Origin: Haliclystus octoradiatus
Lineage: Eukaryota > Cnidaria > Staurozoa > Stauromedusae > Haliclystidae
Length of the DNA: 64,000 nt
Direction: 5' to 3'
NCBI GenBank assembly: GCA_916610825.1
Contig: OU744448.1
Coordinates: 11,660,125 to 11,724,124, forward strand
A program made the position numbers and the translations under genes. This document shows positions 42,501 through 51,100 of the stretch, piece by piece (positions within the stretch are counted from its first letter, which is position 1; every line of letters begins with the position of its first letter). The notes beneath the pieces were generated by a model, which saw nothing but the letters and a program-made list of their open reading frames with translations, was not told the DNA's origin and made no database searches.

Positions 42501-43135
42501 ATACTACCAAATTGATCTGCCGTAATTGGATCTGCAAGTGATATGTATAAAGGCAATAAGAAATTTGAAATGATGGCCCTTGTACCTTTTGTAGGCATTT
42601 AAGTTGCGAATACAGTATGGAAATATTATTATAAGTTCTAAGATGATCCCCAATGCAGAGGATTTTTTACTTGAAGCCAACTAAAATGGCTTTGGAAATA
42701 ATATTATCTCTTTGTGGGTTAATATTCCTTAACACAATGAATGCAATGATTATGACTGTAAAGTTTGATAATTCCATGGTCTAATGTTTGTATTTTATTT
42801 TCAGTAATGAAATTGTGCAAGCACTAAACACTCTTAAAGATAGCGAGCCACAATTAGCGAATCTTGTTGCAGATCAGGTATGTTTCAGCGTACTAGAAAA
42901 CTCAACTTATGTCTCTCAAAAGTTTCAAACTCATCTCATGTTGTGTATATAATTTAATGTTTCTGTATTTTCTTCCTAGATATTCTACAATGCTCTGATC
43001 TCAGCTGGTTTATTGGATGATCCAAGAGAAATGGTTGGTTGTCTAAATGCATTATTAAGTAAAACATTAGAGAAATTAACAAAGTCAAAGGAAGAAAGCT
43101 CATCTACATCGAACAATACAACGCCTGAGGAATAG
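9562..43135 (+). CDS. TRAP1: TRAP1, mitochondrial HSP90 chaperone (complete, 14 coding exons)
   Basis: An ATP-dependent HSP90-family chaperone of the mitochondrial matrix. Exons: 9562-9742, 16324-16388, 32356-32419, 33535-33617, 33969-34360, 35272-35455, 36517-36564, 37752-38320, 38871-38928, 39841-39979, 41009-41097, 41954-42108, 42805-42877 and 42980-43135. All phases join, giving 751 residues (human about 704). The first 44 residues are basic with no acidic residue, a typical mitochondrial presequence. The ATPase domain starts near residue 120 and has [16 protein letters not shown] (catalytic Glu136, Asn140), IIQDFGVGM (Asp182) and the lid motif GQFGVGFYS (226-234). The middle domain carries [16 protein letters not shown] with the ATP-sensing Arg. 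The C-terminal dimerisation domain ends in LDDPREMVG plus a Ser/Thr-rich tail. A possible polyadenylation signal AATAAA lies at 43696. Intron 2 is about 16 kb and full of transposons. Confidence 0.96.
9743..11700. other. TRAP1 intron 1, first part
   Basis: No gene is seen. Positions 9950-10330 and 10990-11090 read like old repeat sequence (for example a GGGGGCGCGACAGGGGC stretch near 9960), but I could not pair them with another copy in the window. Confidence 0.4.
14558..14732. mobile_element. hAT-like MITE copy 1 (175 bp, intact ends)
   Basis: It starts CAGGGTCCGACAAAAG and ends CTTTTTGTCGGACCCTG, an inverted pair. The flanking 8 bases are TACCTAAT (left) and TATCTAAT (right), an 8-bp target duplication with one mismatch. 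It is inserted in the LINE endonuclease region. The 8-bp duplication and the CAGGG end fit the hAT superfamily. It has no coding capacity. Confidence 0.85.
14890..14937 (-). other. 2A-like (ribosome-skipping) motif at the LINE N-terminus, degenerate
   Basis: Residues 67-82 of the 91-codon ORF at 14860-15135 read [16 protein letters not shown]. Functional 2A peptides end in D-(V/I)-E-x-N-P-G-P. Here the leucine run, I, NPG and spacing are kept, but the Asp is replaced by Glu, the next Glu by Lys and the final Pro by Ser. 2A-like peptides at the N-terminus of non-LTR retrotransposon ORFs are known from several marine invertebrates. This copy is probably inactive. Confidence 0.6.
15136..16323. 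other. TRAP1 intron 1, last part
   Basis: AT-rich sequence with no recognisable gene. It runs to the exon 2 acceptor (CTTTAG at 16318-16323). Confidence 0.4.
17014..17168. mobile_element. hAT-like MITE copy 2 (degenerate)
   Basis: The body carries the family core TTCTGGAATCCTAGAGGC and GGCATTTCAACATTTT. The ends (AGGGTCTGAGAAAAG and TTTTGTGTGACCCT) are mutated, and an internal block is missing relative to copy 9. It lies in TRAP1 intron 2. Confidence 0.7.
17738..17995 (+). CDS. Candidate alternative last exon of TRAP1, or last exon of an unknown gene
   Basis: An 85-codon open stretch follows a plausible acceptor (TTGTTATCAG ending at 17737) and ends in TGA at 17993-17995. It is in frame 0 relative to TRAP1 exon 2, which also ends in phase 0 at 16388. 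Splicing the two would give a 167-residue protein made of the TRAP1 mitochondrial leader (82 residues) plus this new tail. The tail begins [14 protein letters not shown] and contains [16 protein letters not shown] do not recognise it as any family. A weak polyadenylation signal ATTAAA lies at 18272. Alternatives: the end of an unrelated nested gene, or a chance ORF. Confidence 0.35.
   Translation, partial: DGSIHHVYRTEATWLPSRIALVYSEKRVNDWLSYTMNPNYEEMIVGNDDSTVCKPVDQEEDLWLTMCSNPSPNDNTIYPSSLNSN
17996..19051. other. Gap between the candidate exon and the minus-strand nested gene
   Basis: AT-rich with no ORF of note. It would hold the two convergent 3' ends if both flanking coding calls are right: ATTAAA at 18272 on plus, and TTTATT runs near 18369-18390 as possible minus-strand signals. 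Confidence 0.35.
19052..19567 (-). CDS. Hypothetical protein, 171 residues, probable mitochondrial import signal
   Basis: This is the longest uninterrupted ORF that I could not assign to a known gene or transposon. The ATG at 19567 has a good context (GGGAAATGG). The first 41 residues hold several Arg and Lys and no Asp or Glu, as in a mitochondrial presequence. Residues about 43-85 are Leu-rich and hydrophobic ([20 protein letters not shown] and following). The C-terminal third is charged and helical-looking, ending [14 protein letters not shown]. It is nested in TRAP1 intron 2 on the opposite strand and has no visible intron. I do not recognise the family. It could be a real intronless gene, a retrocopy, or a fortuitous ORF; the presequence-like start and full-length openness favour a gene. 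Confidence 0.5.
   Translation of the reverse strand: MALLALTNQIARMNCSRSLLCSNTRLMSNKYAQSRYCSFKKTGGCLLQLLMELIMEVRPAGLAITLMTTVLSEELMVCYLLAKCLAEEEFDELPLCLLYAENEETEVMHTIDVRQRKDREQDHCFKSRKIKALYDERCIGIITRFNNVLGKYGIEIADEFEIDGIDMSLRD
19568..22085. other. TRAP1 intron 2 segment, no gene recognised
   Basis: The upstream side of the nested minus-strand gene. A 71-codon minus-strand ORF at 20228-20443 is rich in Arg and Phe but has no recognisable motif, so I leave it uncalled. Confidence 0.35.
22088..22294 (+). mobile_element. tRNA-derived SINE, copy A (plus orientation)
   Basis: The head has a B-box-like GGTTCAATCC (22147-22156) preceded by an A-box-like GGGCTTAGTGCATTGC. The body matches the reverse complement of copies at 29413-29640 and 55199-55412, including AAAGCACTATGAGTTGACG and CTAGCTTACCGGTTTGTATT. 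It ends in GATAAATCC. It lies just before the 3' tail of a minus-strand LINE. Confidence 0.7.
22320..24260 (-). pseudogene. 5'-truncated LINE, reverse transcriptase with frameshifts
   Basis: Minus-strand reading in four overlapping frames. 24252-23914 carries [16 protein letters not shown] and QFGFRK. 23923-23483 carries [20 protein letters not shown] and [14 protein letters not shown], then LFTDDTTL, where the usual Y/F-A-D-D box reads T-D-D. 23399-23091 has the thumb region with [16 protein letters not shown]. 23109-22718 holds the C-terminal end, ending [12 protein letters not shown]. The 3' tail near 22320-22340 is a GATGT repeat. Frame changes near 23915, 23440 and 23100 make it inactive. 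It is a CR1/Jockey-like LINE that is different from the one at 11.7-15.1 kb. Confidence 0.85.
24261..26225. other. TRAP1 intron 2 segment, no gene recognised
   Basis: No element I can name. A 72-codon minus ORF at 24329-24547 has no known motif. The rest is AT-rich single-copy-looking sequence. Confidence 0.35.
26228..27552 (-). pseudogene. LINE 3' fragment with (CAAA)n tail
   Basis: Minus-strand pieces 27552-27268 ([38 protein letters not shown]) and 27201-26962 (ending [13 protein letters not shown]) match the C-terminal part of the LINE at 22.3-24.3 kb in order and motif. The tail is a (TTTG)n run at 26228-26252 on the plus strand. Everything upstream of the RT thumb region is missing, a typical 5' truncation. 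Confidence 0.75.
27629..27910 (-). pseudogene. Fragment of an unnamed repeat-associated ORF
   Basis: The 93-codon frame holds [19 protein letters not shown] near residues 57-75, resembling a V-F-D-G-Y-x-x-GPS-x-KD block that I remember from uncharacterised, repeat-associated proteins of marine invertebrates. Only this piece is readable. It may belong with the relic at 30480-30900. The assignment is from memory and uncertain. Confidence 0.3.
28831..29022 (-). pseudogene. Copia-type gag N-terminus (relic)
   Basis: The frame opens [20 protein letters not shown] and continues with a hydrophobic stretch ending CWEIV. This fits the N-terminal gag domain of Ty1/Copia retrotransposons (small residue, DDF, W-K, then LLxE...W-x-IV). 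It stops after 63 codons. It lies downstream, in minus-strand order, of the protease piece, which is the wrong order for one element. Confidence 0.65.
29110..29400 (-). pseudogene. Copia-type aspartic protease relic
   Basis: The minus strand reads [20 protein letters not shown] followed, after a frame slip, by [21 protein letters not shown] is the retroviral-type protease active site, and W-x-IDSGA-T-xHMT is the Copia form. No integrase or reverse transcriptase follows. Confidence 0.7.
29413..29640 (-). mobile_element. tRNA-derived SINE, copy B, inserted in the Copia relic
   Basis: On the minus strand the head has the A box TAGTGGCTAGGGCG (29605-29592) and the B box GGGTTCAATCC (29567-29557), at tRNA-like spacing. 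The body ends in GATAAATCCAATA. It lies between the zinc-knuckle and protease pieces of the Copia relic, so it is younger than that element. Confidence 0.8.
29640..29823 (-). pseudogene. Copia-type gag zinc-knuckle relic
   Basis: The frame contains [20 protein letters not shown], a CX2CX4HX4C knuckle in which the last Cys has become Tyr. It is followed by a basic KADKGK run. It lies upstream of the protease relic in the expected order, with the SINE inserted between them. Confidence 0.6.
29921..30420 (-). pseudogene. LINE reverse transcriptase N-terminal fragment
   Basis: The frame at 30280-29921 reads [20 protein letters not shown] and later a [21 protein letters not shown] block and FCSISNL, which is the start of a LINE RT domain (D-x-IP..., ...NYRPISNL). 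It differs in sequence from both other LINEs. Only about 300-500 bp remain. Confidence 0.6.
30480..30900 (-). pseudogene. Relic of an uncharacterised repeat-associated protein
   Basis: The frame at 30896-30687 contains [20 protein letters not shown]. Continuing on the same strand, 30690-30480 reads [20 protein letters not shown] remember this pair of blocks (a G-x-W-x-R...F-DVR-x-FNP block, then EVE-x-GSF-x-PL-x-FS-x-NG) from uncharacterised ORFs that are frequent in cnidarian and mollusc repeats. No function is known to me. Confidence 0.4.
30901..32355. other. End of TRAP1 intron 2
   Basis: Mostly unrecognised decayed sequence. Around 31650-31900 the minus strand reads short pieces ([27 protein letters not shown]) that may be more of the same repeat-associated relic, but with many stops. 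Confidence 0.3.
32725..33110. mobile_element. TIR element, family 2, copy 1 (386 bp)
   Basis: The left end AGGCGGGGATTTCACTATCC and the right end AATAGTGGAATCCCAGCCTT are inverted matches. The body includes TTCGGTAGCTGCTGATTGGC, which recurs at 63235-63591. No ORF. No clean target duplication was found. It lies in TRAP1 intron 3. Confidence 0.75.
34661..34836. mobile_element. Tigger/mariner-like MITE
   Basis: It begins TACAGTAAAAATTGC and ends GACAGTTTCAACTGTA, inverted ends bounded by TA. The inner parts TATAGCGTCAC and GTGCCATTATAGA also mirror each other. TA-bounded CAGT ends are typical of the Tc1/mariner/pogo group. It lies in TRAP1 intron 5. Confidence 0.5.
34910..35021. repeat. Hairpin repeat with hammerhead-like 3' half
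   Basis: The arms TAGAATAAGAAAAAAAGATGA (34910-34930, 21 bases counting both ends) and 35001-35021 are inverted copies. The centre has GTGTGAAACTCTGAGTAGCG (34965-34984), the same GAAACT-NNN-AGTA core seen at 40644-40656 and 62604-62616. The CTGANGA box expected upstream is not recognisable here. Confidence 0.55.
35605..35777. mobile_element. hAT-like MITE copy 3
   Basis: It starts CAGTGTCCGACAAAGG and ends TTTGTCGGACCCTG. The flanking 8-mers CTCAGCAC and CTCAGCTT agree at 6 of 8 positions. It lies in TRAP1 intron 6. Confidence 0.8.
36216..36347. mobile_element. hAT-like MITE copy 4 (internally deleted, opposite orientation)
   Basis: It starts CAGAGTCCAACAAAAGTAGG and ends CCTTTTGTCAGAAGCTGG. 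The orientation is reversed relative to copy 3. It is shorter than 175 bp, with a central deletion. Confidence 0.65.
40523..40689. repeat. Hairpin repeat with two hammerhead-like halves
   Basis: The arms TTAGAGTCAAAGATGA (40523-40538) and CATCTATGACTCTAA (40675-40689) are inverted copies, as are the inner parts around the GTGTGAAACTT motif. The right half, plus strand, reads CTGTTGA (40623-40629), then a 4-bp stem GCGC/GTGT, then GAAA (40644-40647) and CTTGGAGTA. The left half, minus strand, reads TTGATGA and GTGTGAAACTTAGAGTG. It lies in TRAP1 intron 10. Confidence 0.6.
41236..41428 (+). mobile_element. tRNA-like SINE of a second family with (ATT)n tail
   Basis: The B-box-like GGTTCGATTCC lies at 41269-41279, with a weak A-box-like GTAGCTACTGTGCC upstream. 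The end is an (ATT)n run at about 41410-41428. The body differs from SINE copies A to C. It lies in TRAP1 intron 11. Confidence 0.5.
42300..42485. mobile_element. Possible Tigger/pogo-like relic
   Basis: The right end TTTCACTGTATTAC and the body motifs AACTGCTATAACGGTCATC and GACCACGTGCATGTGTGGTC resemble the CAGT-ended, TA-bounded element at 34661-34836. The left end is eroded. Confidence 0.35.
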
Positions 43136-44523
43136 GAAAATGGACAAAATCACCAACTATGTTAATATTATTTTACAACCATGTGGACTTTCAATTCCAA
43201 TAGACTGCTTTGGTGGTTGTGACTTGGATTTAGAATTTTCCTTTTTTATATTTGATGTCCCCACAAAAGCACTTAATGCATCTACTAGAAAATGAAGAAA
43301 ATATCCCAGTGAATTGCATATCAAATTAGTTATGACTGCTGCTACCGAGATCGATAGCTATGCTGCTATCTACATCCACCTATATTGACGCATTTATATC
43401 TTTACATTGATAGATTTTTTCACAGACCGTTCATGGATTGTTCATGAACTTTTTTGCAAGAGTATTCCTTTGTCAAATATGTTCATGAACTTAATGAACA
43501 GTTCATAAATTCAATGTACATGACTTGTTTAGGATCACTCGATTCTTCAAGAAATTGATGCTAACAGCTTACGTGCTAAAGAAAAAGCGTATCTCAAATA
43601 TTCACGAGCCGGTGGAAAATGGAAACAAATTTTCTCCACCATTTCGTACCATTTCTACCCATGCCCAAAGACAATGCGATGTACCCTTGACTGCCAATAA
43701 AATCTTAAATGCTACATATCCAACGTTACATATTAGCCTACTTGCAAACTCTCTGTAGCTGATCAAACATTTGAATTTGCTGCCTGACGTAGAGTGGACA
43801 ACAGCTGTTAAACTCAGTTTATAATTTGCATATTCTCAGTCAAACAAATTATTGTGTTTGTTTAAATATACTCAAATGATTGTACTGATTTCAAAAACTA
43901 GTAACACATTAGTCAGTGTCATCAACGGAAGTTGCGTCTAAAGTATTGGATAATTGGATCGAATTCTTGCTAGCTAGAATTCCTAGGGCAAGTTAAGCTT
44001 GAAAACATTCATCAGGTCCTTTGAGTGTTTGCATCCTGAATCCTAATTCATCATTGCGAGCAGAGTGTCAGTACGAATACTCGTTATTGTGACAGATACT
44101 ATTATCTAGTATCACAATTGCACAGCAGACCTATGTTGTGATTCTTCAAAAATGGACATATTTCAGAACTTTTGTAATCATTTCTTCTAAATTTCAAACC
44201 ATTTATATTTAATATTAATTTTGGAATGTTTCCTAATTAATTTGTCAATGTACTGAAACTCATTTTTATGTAACTTAAAAGTAAATTTAATTACAATTTG
44301 ATAAAATCTAAGGTTAAGAAATTTAGCAATCCAGGTGTGTTTTTTGTATAACAATTAGATAATTTAGTAATAAATAATACTCGTTTAGTAGAGCATATCC
44401 TGGTAACTCTTTGAGGGCTGAGGCAGCCTCATATTGGAAACAGTGTCATATTTCCAAAATAAAGAGCCTCATGTTGCAAGTATTGCAAAATTGTAACAAG
44501 TGAGCTTCTTTTCAATTATAAAT
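43136..44523. other. TRAP1 3' UTR and tail-to-tail gap to EFCAB11
   Basis: AATAAA at 43696-43701 may be the TRAP1 polyadenylation signal. A cluster of TTCATGAAC motifs at 43428-43513 belongs to the palindromic repeat family noted below. Nothing else is recognised. Confidence 0.45.
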
Positions 44524-44997
44524 CTATGTAAATCCATATTTTCGATTGAAATAATTCTCTCTCTTCATAGCTGTTTCAAATTCTTTAAATCCTACACGGT
44601 TATCATAATCTAGGTCAACTTCCCTGAATATTCTGTCAGCAGTTGCAGGCCTTGCACTCGGCATAATTCGACGAAAAGCCTTTCTAAAATCATCTTTCGA
44701 TATAAAACCATGCTTGCTTGCATCAAAACAATGGAATATATCGCGGATGAGTTCATCTTCATCATTATTTGTCAATTTCAAAGTAGCTAGTTGACAAAAT
44801 GTCTCGAAACTAATTTTAAATGTTCCTCCAATATTTCTTTGTGAATCAGAGACAAGTTTTTCGATTTCTAAACTGCAAGGTTTATAACCAAGGAGACATA
44901 CTAAACTGTACTTGAAATCTTCAAGGGATAAGAATCCTTTACGTTCGTTGTCGCAATAGTCAAAGATCTTTCTAAAAAGACGTTCATCTTTCTCCAT
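44524..44997 (-). CDS. EFCAB11: EF-hand calcium-binding domain protein 11, single exon
   Basis: A 157-residue protein with a calmodulin-like layout. EF-hand pairs are seen around residues 10-35 (FDYCDNERKGFLSLEDFKYS), then LLGYKPCSLEIE, then 88-115 (FHCFDASKHGFISKDDFRKA) and 124-145 (VDLDYDNRVGFKEFE). The last loop, D-L-D-Y-D-N-R-V-G-F-K-E, has a canonical set of calcium ligands; the others are partly degenerate. The order GYKP, FRKAFR, then FREVDxD matches vertebrate EFCAB11, whose role is not well defined. It is read without introns, start to stop. It is head to head with IK, 180 bp between the two ATGs. Distinction from centrins rests on the GYKP block and overall length. Confidence 0.85.
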   Translation of the reverse strand: MEKDERLFRKIFDYCDNERKGFLSLEDFKYSLVCLLGYKPCSLEIEKLVSDSQRNIGGTFKISFETFCQLATLKLTNNDEDELIRDIFHCFDASKHGFISKDDFRKAFRRIMPSARPATADRIFREVDLDYDNRVGFKEFETAMKRENYFNRKYGFT

Positions 44998-45177
44998 CTT
45001 TTCTCAAAATTCTTTTTTCGAATTTTGTGCAACTTTATTGAGACCTCTCTATCACGTAATCTCATTTTGAAAAAAAAATGGCGGAAAAGTTGACATAAAG
45101 AGAGTAAAAGTTGCTTTTATTTTTGAATTTCGTAAATCGTTCGAACTCATTCGTTGTCGATATTTACAAGTATCAGG
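44998..45177. promoter_or_regulatory. 180-bp bidirectional promoter between EFCAB11 and IK
   Basis: The start codons at 44997 (minus) and 45178 (plus) diverge, so both promoters and both 5' UTRs must fit here. AAAAAAAATGGCGGAAAAG at about 45071-45089 contains a YY1-like ATGGCGG, common at short bidirectional promoters. No clear TATA box. Confidence 0.6.
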
Positions 45178-48100
45178 ATGCCACCTGAAGAAGGTAGGTA
45201 TCAATGTTACTGTAATATTACGTTTCAGATTTATGTGGGCCCATATGAGGTGAGAAAGTCAAGGATCACGGGCTGTCTGTGCAGGGCTCTCTCCTGAAAT
45301 TCCTGAATCCATTCCTGCGCTGCGGCTCAGAGTCAGACTGAGTTCTGAATCCGTCTCAGATCGCTGTGACATGGTACTTCCTAGGAAAGTATTGGGAAAT
45401 AGAACTAATTGAAGCTTCAGCCTAGCATTGACAGCCTGCTTTCTCAGCTAGACAGCTACCTGAACCAGAGCAGTGCTGCAGCGAGCCCTAGGAACTTTTC
45501 TAGTTTTGGGCTTTTCTTTGACCAGACCAAGGATCACATAGTATAATATGTTTGCCTACTGTGTATTTTAAACTCTAAGTTACCTATAGCTTTATAAGAC
45601 TAGGCTAACCAACTATGTCTAACTTCAGGTCTTGTAAAATTGAGCGTATTAAGCATCAAGGCCAACAGGCAGGCCCCAGATCAGAAAATATGCATTGTGC
45701 GCGGCATAGGTCGCATTTTTTCTCCGGAAATATACGGCTGGAAGCCAAATTCTGGTGTGTTTTGCATATTTGGATCAGATATGTAGAAGAGAGTGGGGTA
45801 AAATGGAACAGGGTGAATCGGAATATGCAACTTACAATGACTCAAAAGTTACAAAATTGTAGCAGAACATTGTAGCCTTTGAAAATGTGTACACGTGATG
45901 CAATTCATTCACTATTTATATTGCGTTAGATTTTATTCTCGTTTTACACGCATCAGGTGTTATTGCTTACCATTGTGTAGAGAATTTCCGTGTTATGACG
46001 TTAGCATTTGTTGCTATTTTTGTCTTTTCCAACAAACTTACCAGTAAATAGTGTTTATGATGCAAGATTCACGATGGGGTTGAATGGAACACGACGGGAA
46101 ACATTTCAATCATAGTCTGGCTTCACACTGATTGGCTTTGTTGTTGCTCCGCCTTTGATTTTCACACCGAGAAGAAATCATTCAGTTCAATCCATTAAAT
46201 TGGTTCAATTGTCTCTTTTCATTAGTTCAAATAATGTTTCTGTATTTTAATTTGTTAATTAATCAAATGTTCTTGTTGACAATATAAATACGAAAATAGA
46301 CACCCGACGACTATTTCACAGCGACGTCTTTTGCGTGTTTGAATGGTCTAGGCGATCCCCCTAATTTCCATAACAAAGAAAATCTCAAGTTACGCACCAT
46401 TAGTTCTATTTCAGGCTTGGTTGCTATGACAATTAATTGATCGAACAGACATATCAGACATGAAACGTTCGTTGAATCACTTGAATATATCATAAACTCG
46501 GACAAACAGATTGTATAACAGAATGTTACTTCCCTGAATGTAATTTTCTTGTTTGACATCCAAATTTATAACAGGATTTCCTGCAGTTGTTGGGAACTTT
46601 TTGTCTGTGTTTTTATTGTTCTTGGATAGTAACAATGAAAACAAAAGATTTTGACTAATTAAAACACAATAGCGATCGAGAAGCTGCTAACTTTCAGCAC
46701 TCTTTTGTGAAAAAAGTAACGGAAGAAAGCGAAAATGCAGTGAAAAAGTAACGAGCAATCGTTACTTTATTTTTAATCCTAAATGTAACTAGTTACAAGT
46801 AGAAGTTACTTTTACAGAAAAGTAACTAGTTACAAGTAGAAGTTACTAAAAAGTAACGATTACAAGTAACGTCGTTACTTTTGTAATCGTTACTAACATC
46901 CCTGTGAATAACCTTGTATTATTTCTATGAACCATTGATCCTTTTGTAGTTTTATTTTCAAAGTTAGGCTTTGTAATGTTATTAACTTTATTTCCTCATA
47001 TTTATCCTAACAACATCGCCTTAAAACTTTTTTTATCATGTTCGTGTTTTTCTTGCAAAATTTTCTTTTTATTTGCACAGATCCTTTTTATTTGAGAGCT
47101 ACAATATTTCAGATCTTCGGCGTGTAAATAATCAAATCCAACTAAGGAGCCACCAAAATTGTGTGACTTGCCTTGTTAATGTTTAGTGTGATAGAAGTTA
47201 TTGCACTGTGCAAAGCACACACATGCGCAAATTGAGTACCGAATGGCTATCAATTTGAAAATGGCGTTTAATAACTGGACAGCTATACACTTTGTTACAA
47301 TTAATTAAAATTTCATCAATCTGTAGCAAATCTATCGTGTAATACTATGGTCTGTTTAGAGTGGTGGTCAAAGATGAGACATGCAAGATCACATTGCTTC
47401 AAGTTTCACGTCATAAGGTTATCATCAGGCGATTGATTCCAACTAGACTACACAGATTATTATTCAACCGTTAAAACGTAATTCACGAAAGCTATCTCTT
47501 CAATGCAATACTTCTCTAAATCATGATACAAGCGATGTTGTTGAAACGATATGAGAAACGTAACATCAATATTGCAAGAACTTGTTAATTTATTTCAGGC
47601 TTTTTTGTGTTTATTTCATTATTTGACTTCAATAAATAATTTTAATAGAGTTAAGGTTTTAAATTTGTATAAATTAGGGATCTTCATTGGAATCCATTTT
47701 GCATCTTGGGTGTAGGCTACCTACATTGCAAAAGAACCTGCGCATATGAAAATTGACTGCCAGACAACTGTCATTTTGTCAATTGAGTCCGGCTAACTAT
47801 CGGGCGGCTAATAACGTTGTAAATATTATTTACTAGCATAGAATATAGGTGATCTGCAAGCATTGATCCATCATACTTTAATTAGGTGTTTCTTGACTTC
47901 ACAAACTCAGAAAACTGCACAGGCAGAGCATAGCCTACATTTTGCTAACTAGATCAACATTCATCGCTTCTCCTGATTGCAGATTCGTCCTTTTCAAATC
48001 CGGTTGCTCCAAGTGGAACTCATTTTAATGAAGAAGAAGACGCAGAAGGGTAGGTTGTGGATTATCTTAACAGTAGAAGCTTCTTTAGGCCTATTCGCCA

Positions 48101-51100
48101 CTAAAGTTTTAGACCTAGCAATGGGATAACACAATCTAATTTGATTGCTTAGTTATGATTATAATCAATCTATTTTTATGTGTGTCTTTGTTAACACTAT
48201 AATGCATAAACAGTAAAATCAGTCTATTACAGTGTCCAACAAAAGGTTTAGCATTCCAGAATCATAATTTTCTTCAGGATTTATTGTTGCTGTTTGACCT
48301 TTGAAGTTATCTTTTTTTTTTCTAAATTTTCGCTAATCCTTCACAAACCCCACTTCTGTTAAACCCTGCCCGTGTGAATCAAATGTAGATTAATTAGTAA
48401 TTAAAGTAAATACACTAATGATAATAATACTTTTCCAATTATTCCTAATGAAGTTGATCTTGCACAAAAATTCACTAACAGTGATTTACTAAATCTAATC
48501 TCATGTCAATGTTTATAGATTAAACTATTTTGTAACTGCATACTAAAGTTGCCTTTTTATATATATATATAGGCCTACATGCTTCGATGTATCATTCAAT
48601 CATAGGCCTAATCATGTATTTTGATTGGTTATAACTGATTTAGGGTACTGACAAATGATGATTTCCGAAAGTTGTTAATGACGCCGCGTCAAGTACCTGG
48701 AGTAGCACCACCAAGCAAATCGAGATTACAGTAAGTATTGCACAGTACTGTGAAGGTCAGGCGTTTTTGTTATTTTTCTACGTAATTATGTAAAATGTGA
48801 ATTTAAAAATGTTATAGTATTCAAAGACTAGAAATTGATCAGCTGCAGCTTTTTATGTCAATGTAACATATCAAACTGATGGTTACTATGCTATAGCTTT
48901 CATTGATGTATATCAGAAAACCAGAAAACCAATAATCTTCGATGTTCTTCCATCTTAAATATGTTGTGAAACAGTTTTCATTTGTTGGGATTCTGCGATA
49001 GATTAAGACACATTGAGATTGCGATAGACAGACTTTAGCGGAAATCAGATCTATGTAACTGTTTTTTTTACAATGATTAAATTTTTCATAGTGTTCCACG
49101 GGAGTACAATGAAAATGAGGATGCAGCTCTTCGTCGTACAAAGAAAAAGAAATACTATGCTAAACTTAAGAAAGAAGAGGAGGAAAGAGAAAAGGAATTG
49201 GCAGAACGATACCGTGATAGGGTAAGTTGGATACTCAGAGTATCTGATCTTATACAAAAGCTTTTATTTGATAATTTGATGAACCTAAACAAGTTAGATT
49301 TCTCATTGATTGATTGGTTCATTGAGTTCTTTACCTTTAGAGGGTTAGACAGGCTGTTTACTCATTTTGACTTCTCCCGCATAGAAACTTGTTTCTCCCA
49401 TTGAACGCAAGTTACGCAGTATTCATGATATTGAATTAGATTATTTGTTATTTATAGTAATATCTGGCAATAACGGTTCTGGATTTAACGGTATTCTGTC
49501 CAGTAACAGTCCAAGAGTGAGTAATTTACGGTAAAACTTTGCTAAATATTAACCGCTAACAACCAATTTTACCAAAACCGGTAAAATAGTTGTCTTCCTA
49601 GCATATCGTTATTGCCGGATTCATCTGTATCTGAATAAAATATATTTTTCTGCTGTATAAAAGTATAGTCTTGGCAGATCTGCATAAGATCGCAACCATA
49701 CCTCTTTCAAATTTTGTGATTTCCTTACACAATAAAGGGTGTCTGTGCATTTCCATTGGTGGGTAATAATATTGCAGGAGTCTACAAAATGTATTTTTGC
49801 CTGCGACCAAGTGTTCAACTTTCAGAGTGGCTGTACGCTGTTTAGATTACTGACTTATGAAAGGACATTATTTTAGTGTGAATAATATCATTGATTGAAA
49901 CATGCTTAGAATTTGTAGCTGTTATTAATTCAGAAAAATCTGCAATAATCATTTATAATGCAGTTGTGTAAATTCAACAGTTGTGCATGCAACCGGCGGT
50001 CCAAGCACTCCCCATGTTATTGAATAATATATTAATCTAAACTTGTTGATGATATTGTCATTTTTGTTGAGCTGTCATCCTTTTCCATTCAATAACCAAA
50101 ATCAACGTTACTATTACCCTAGCTTTCTTGCATAGCTCTGGCGAAATTTTAAAGTGAAATTTCCACACTAGAGGTCTGCGTCGATCGGATTAGAGTCTTA
50201 GACATTAGGAATCCGAATGTTTGCAAAAAAGATTCTGAAAATGATAAGAAATATTCTAACTCTGCACTGAGCATCCGATCTGATCCGACAGAATCCAAAT
50301 AGAGTCATGTAACAATTCTTTTTCTATATTATAATCCGCTACAATAACTCTAATCAAGTAAACACTCATTTCTTCATAATCCTTTTATATATTTACTCAA
50401 AATAATATATCAAATAAACTACCAAGTATATTCATTAAATAACTTTTCTAATTACTAATAACTCTTGTATCCTTATTTCTGATGATTGATCCAAACACGC
50501 AATAAAATCATCCATGCATAACGTTAACAAAGACAACAATAGAATTACATAAGGCATAATACAGTTAACACAACAACTAAATTTGTATAGAAAAACAGGC
50601 AGTAACAAATATAATATTCGCATTCACATTGAAAGAGTTATAAATTGTTCAAATAATAGCCCAAATATCTCAGCATATATTAATATCATGGATATTAAAA
50701 TTCCTATCTGGATATATTAATTAAAAGTTTCTTTGTAAAACATTTCAAAGCAAAACATAGCGACAAAAAACTAGGTTTCCTTGAAAAATAATGAATAGGT
50801 TTCTTTCTGTCATTGTTTTATTTTTAGCACTATTTTCAACAATTAGAATGAATCAAGTTTTTAGATCCTTAGCCTATAAGTACTTTGTAAATTAACATTT
50901 CTTTCTTTTGAACTGACGATGGTTTAATGTATAATATCGAAAATTTTCAACAGCCACAACAGTAGTTTTTTGTCGCTATCTTTTGCTTTGAAATATCTGG
51001 ATATATGCAGGAAAATTCCGATCCGACTCGATCTGAAAATAAATAAATCAGAATCCGAAAAAAACATACATACATAAAATTGACCAATTAGATTGCAAAA

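Larger units (their letters stand above)
45194..47982. other. IK intron 1
   Basis: No gene. It contains the hAT-like element at 46715-46904 and a hammerhead-like repeat fragment at about 47350-47440. ORFs here are short and unsupported. Confidence 0.5.
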
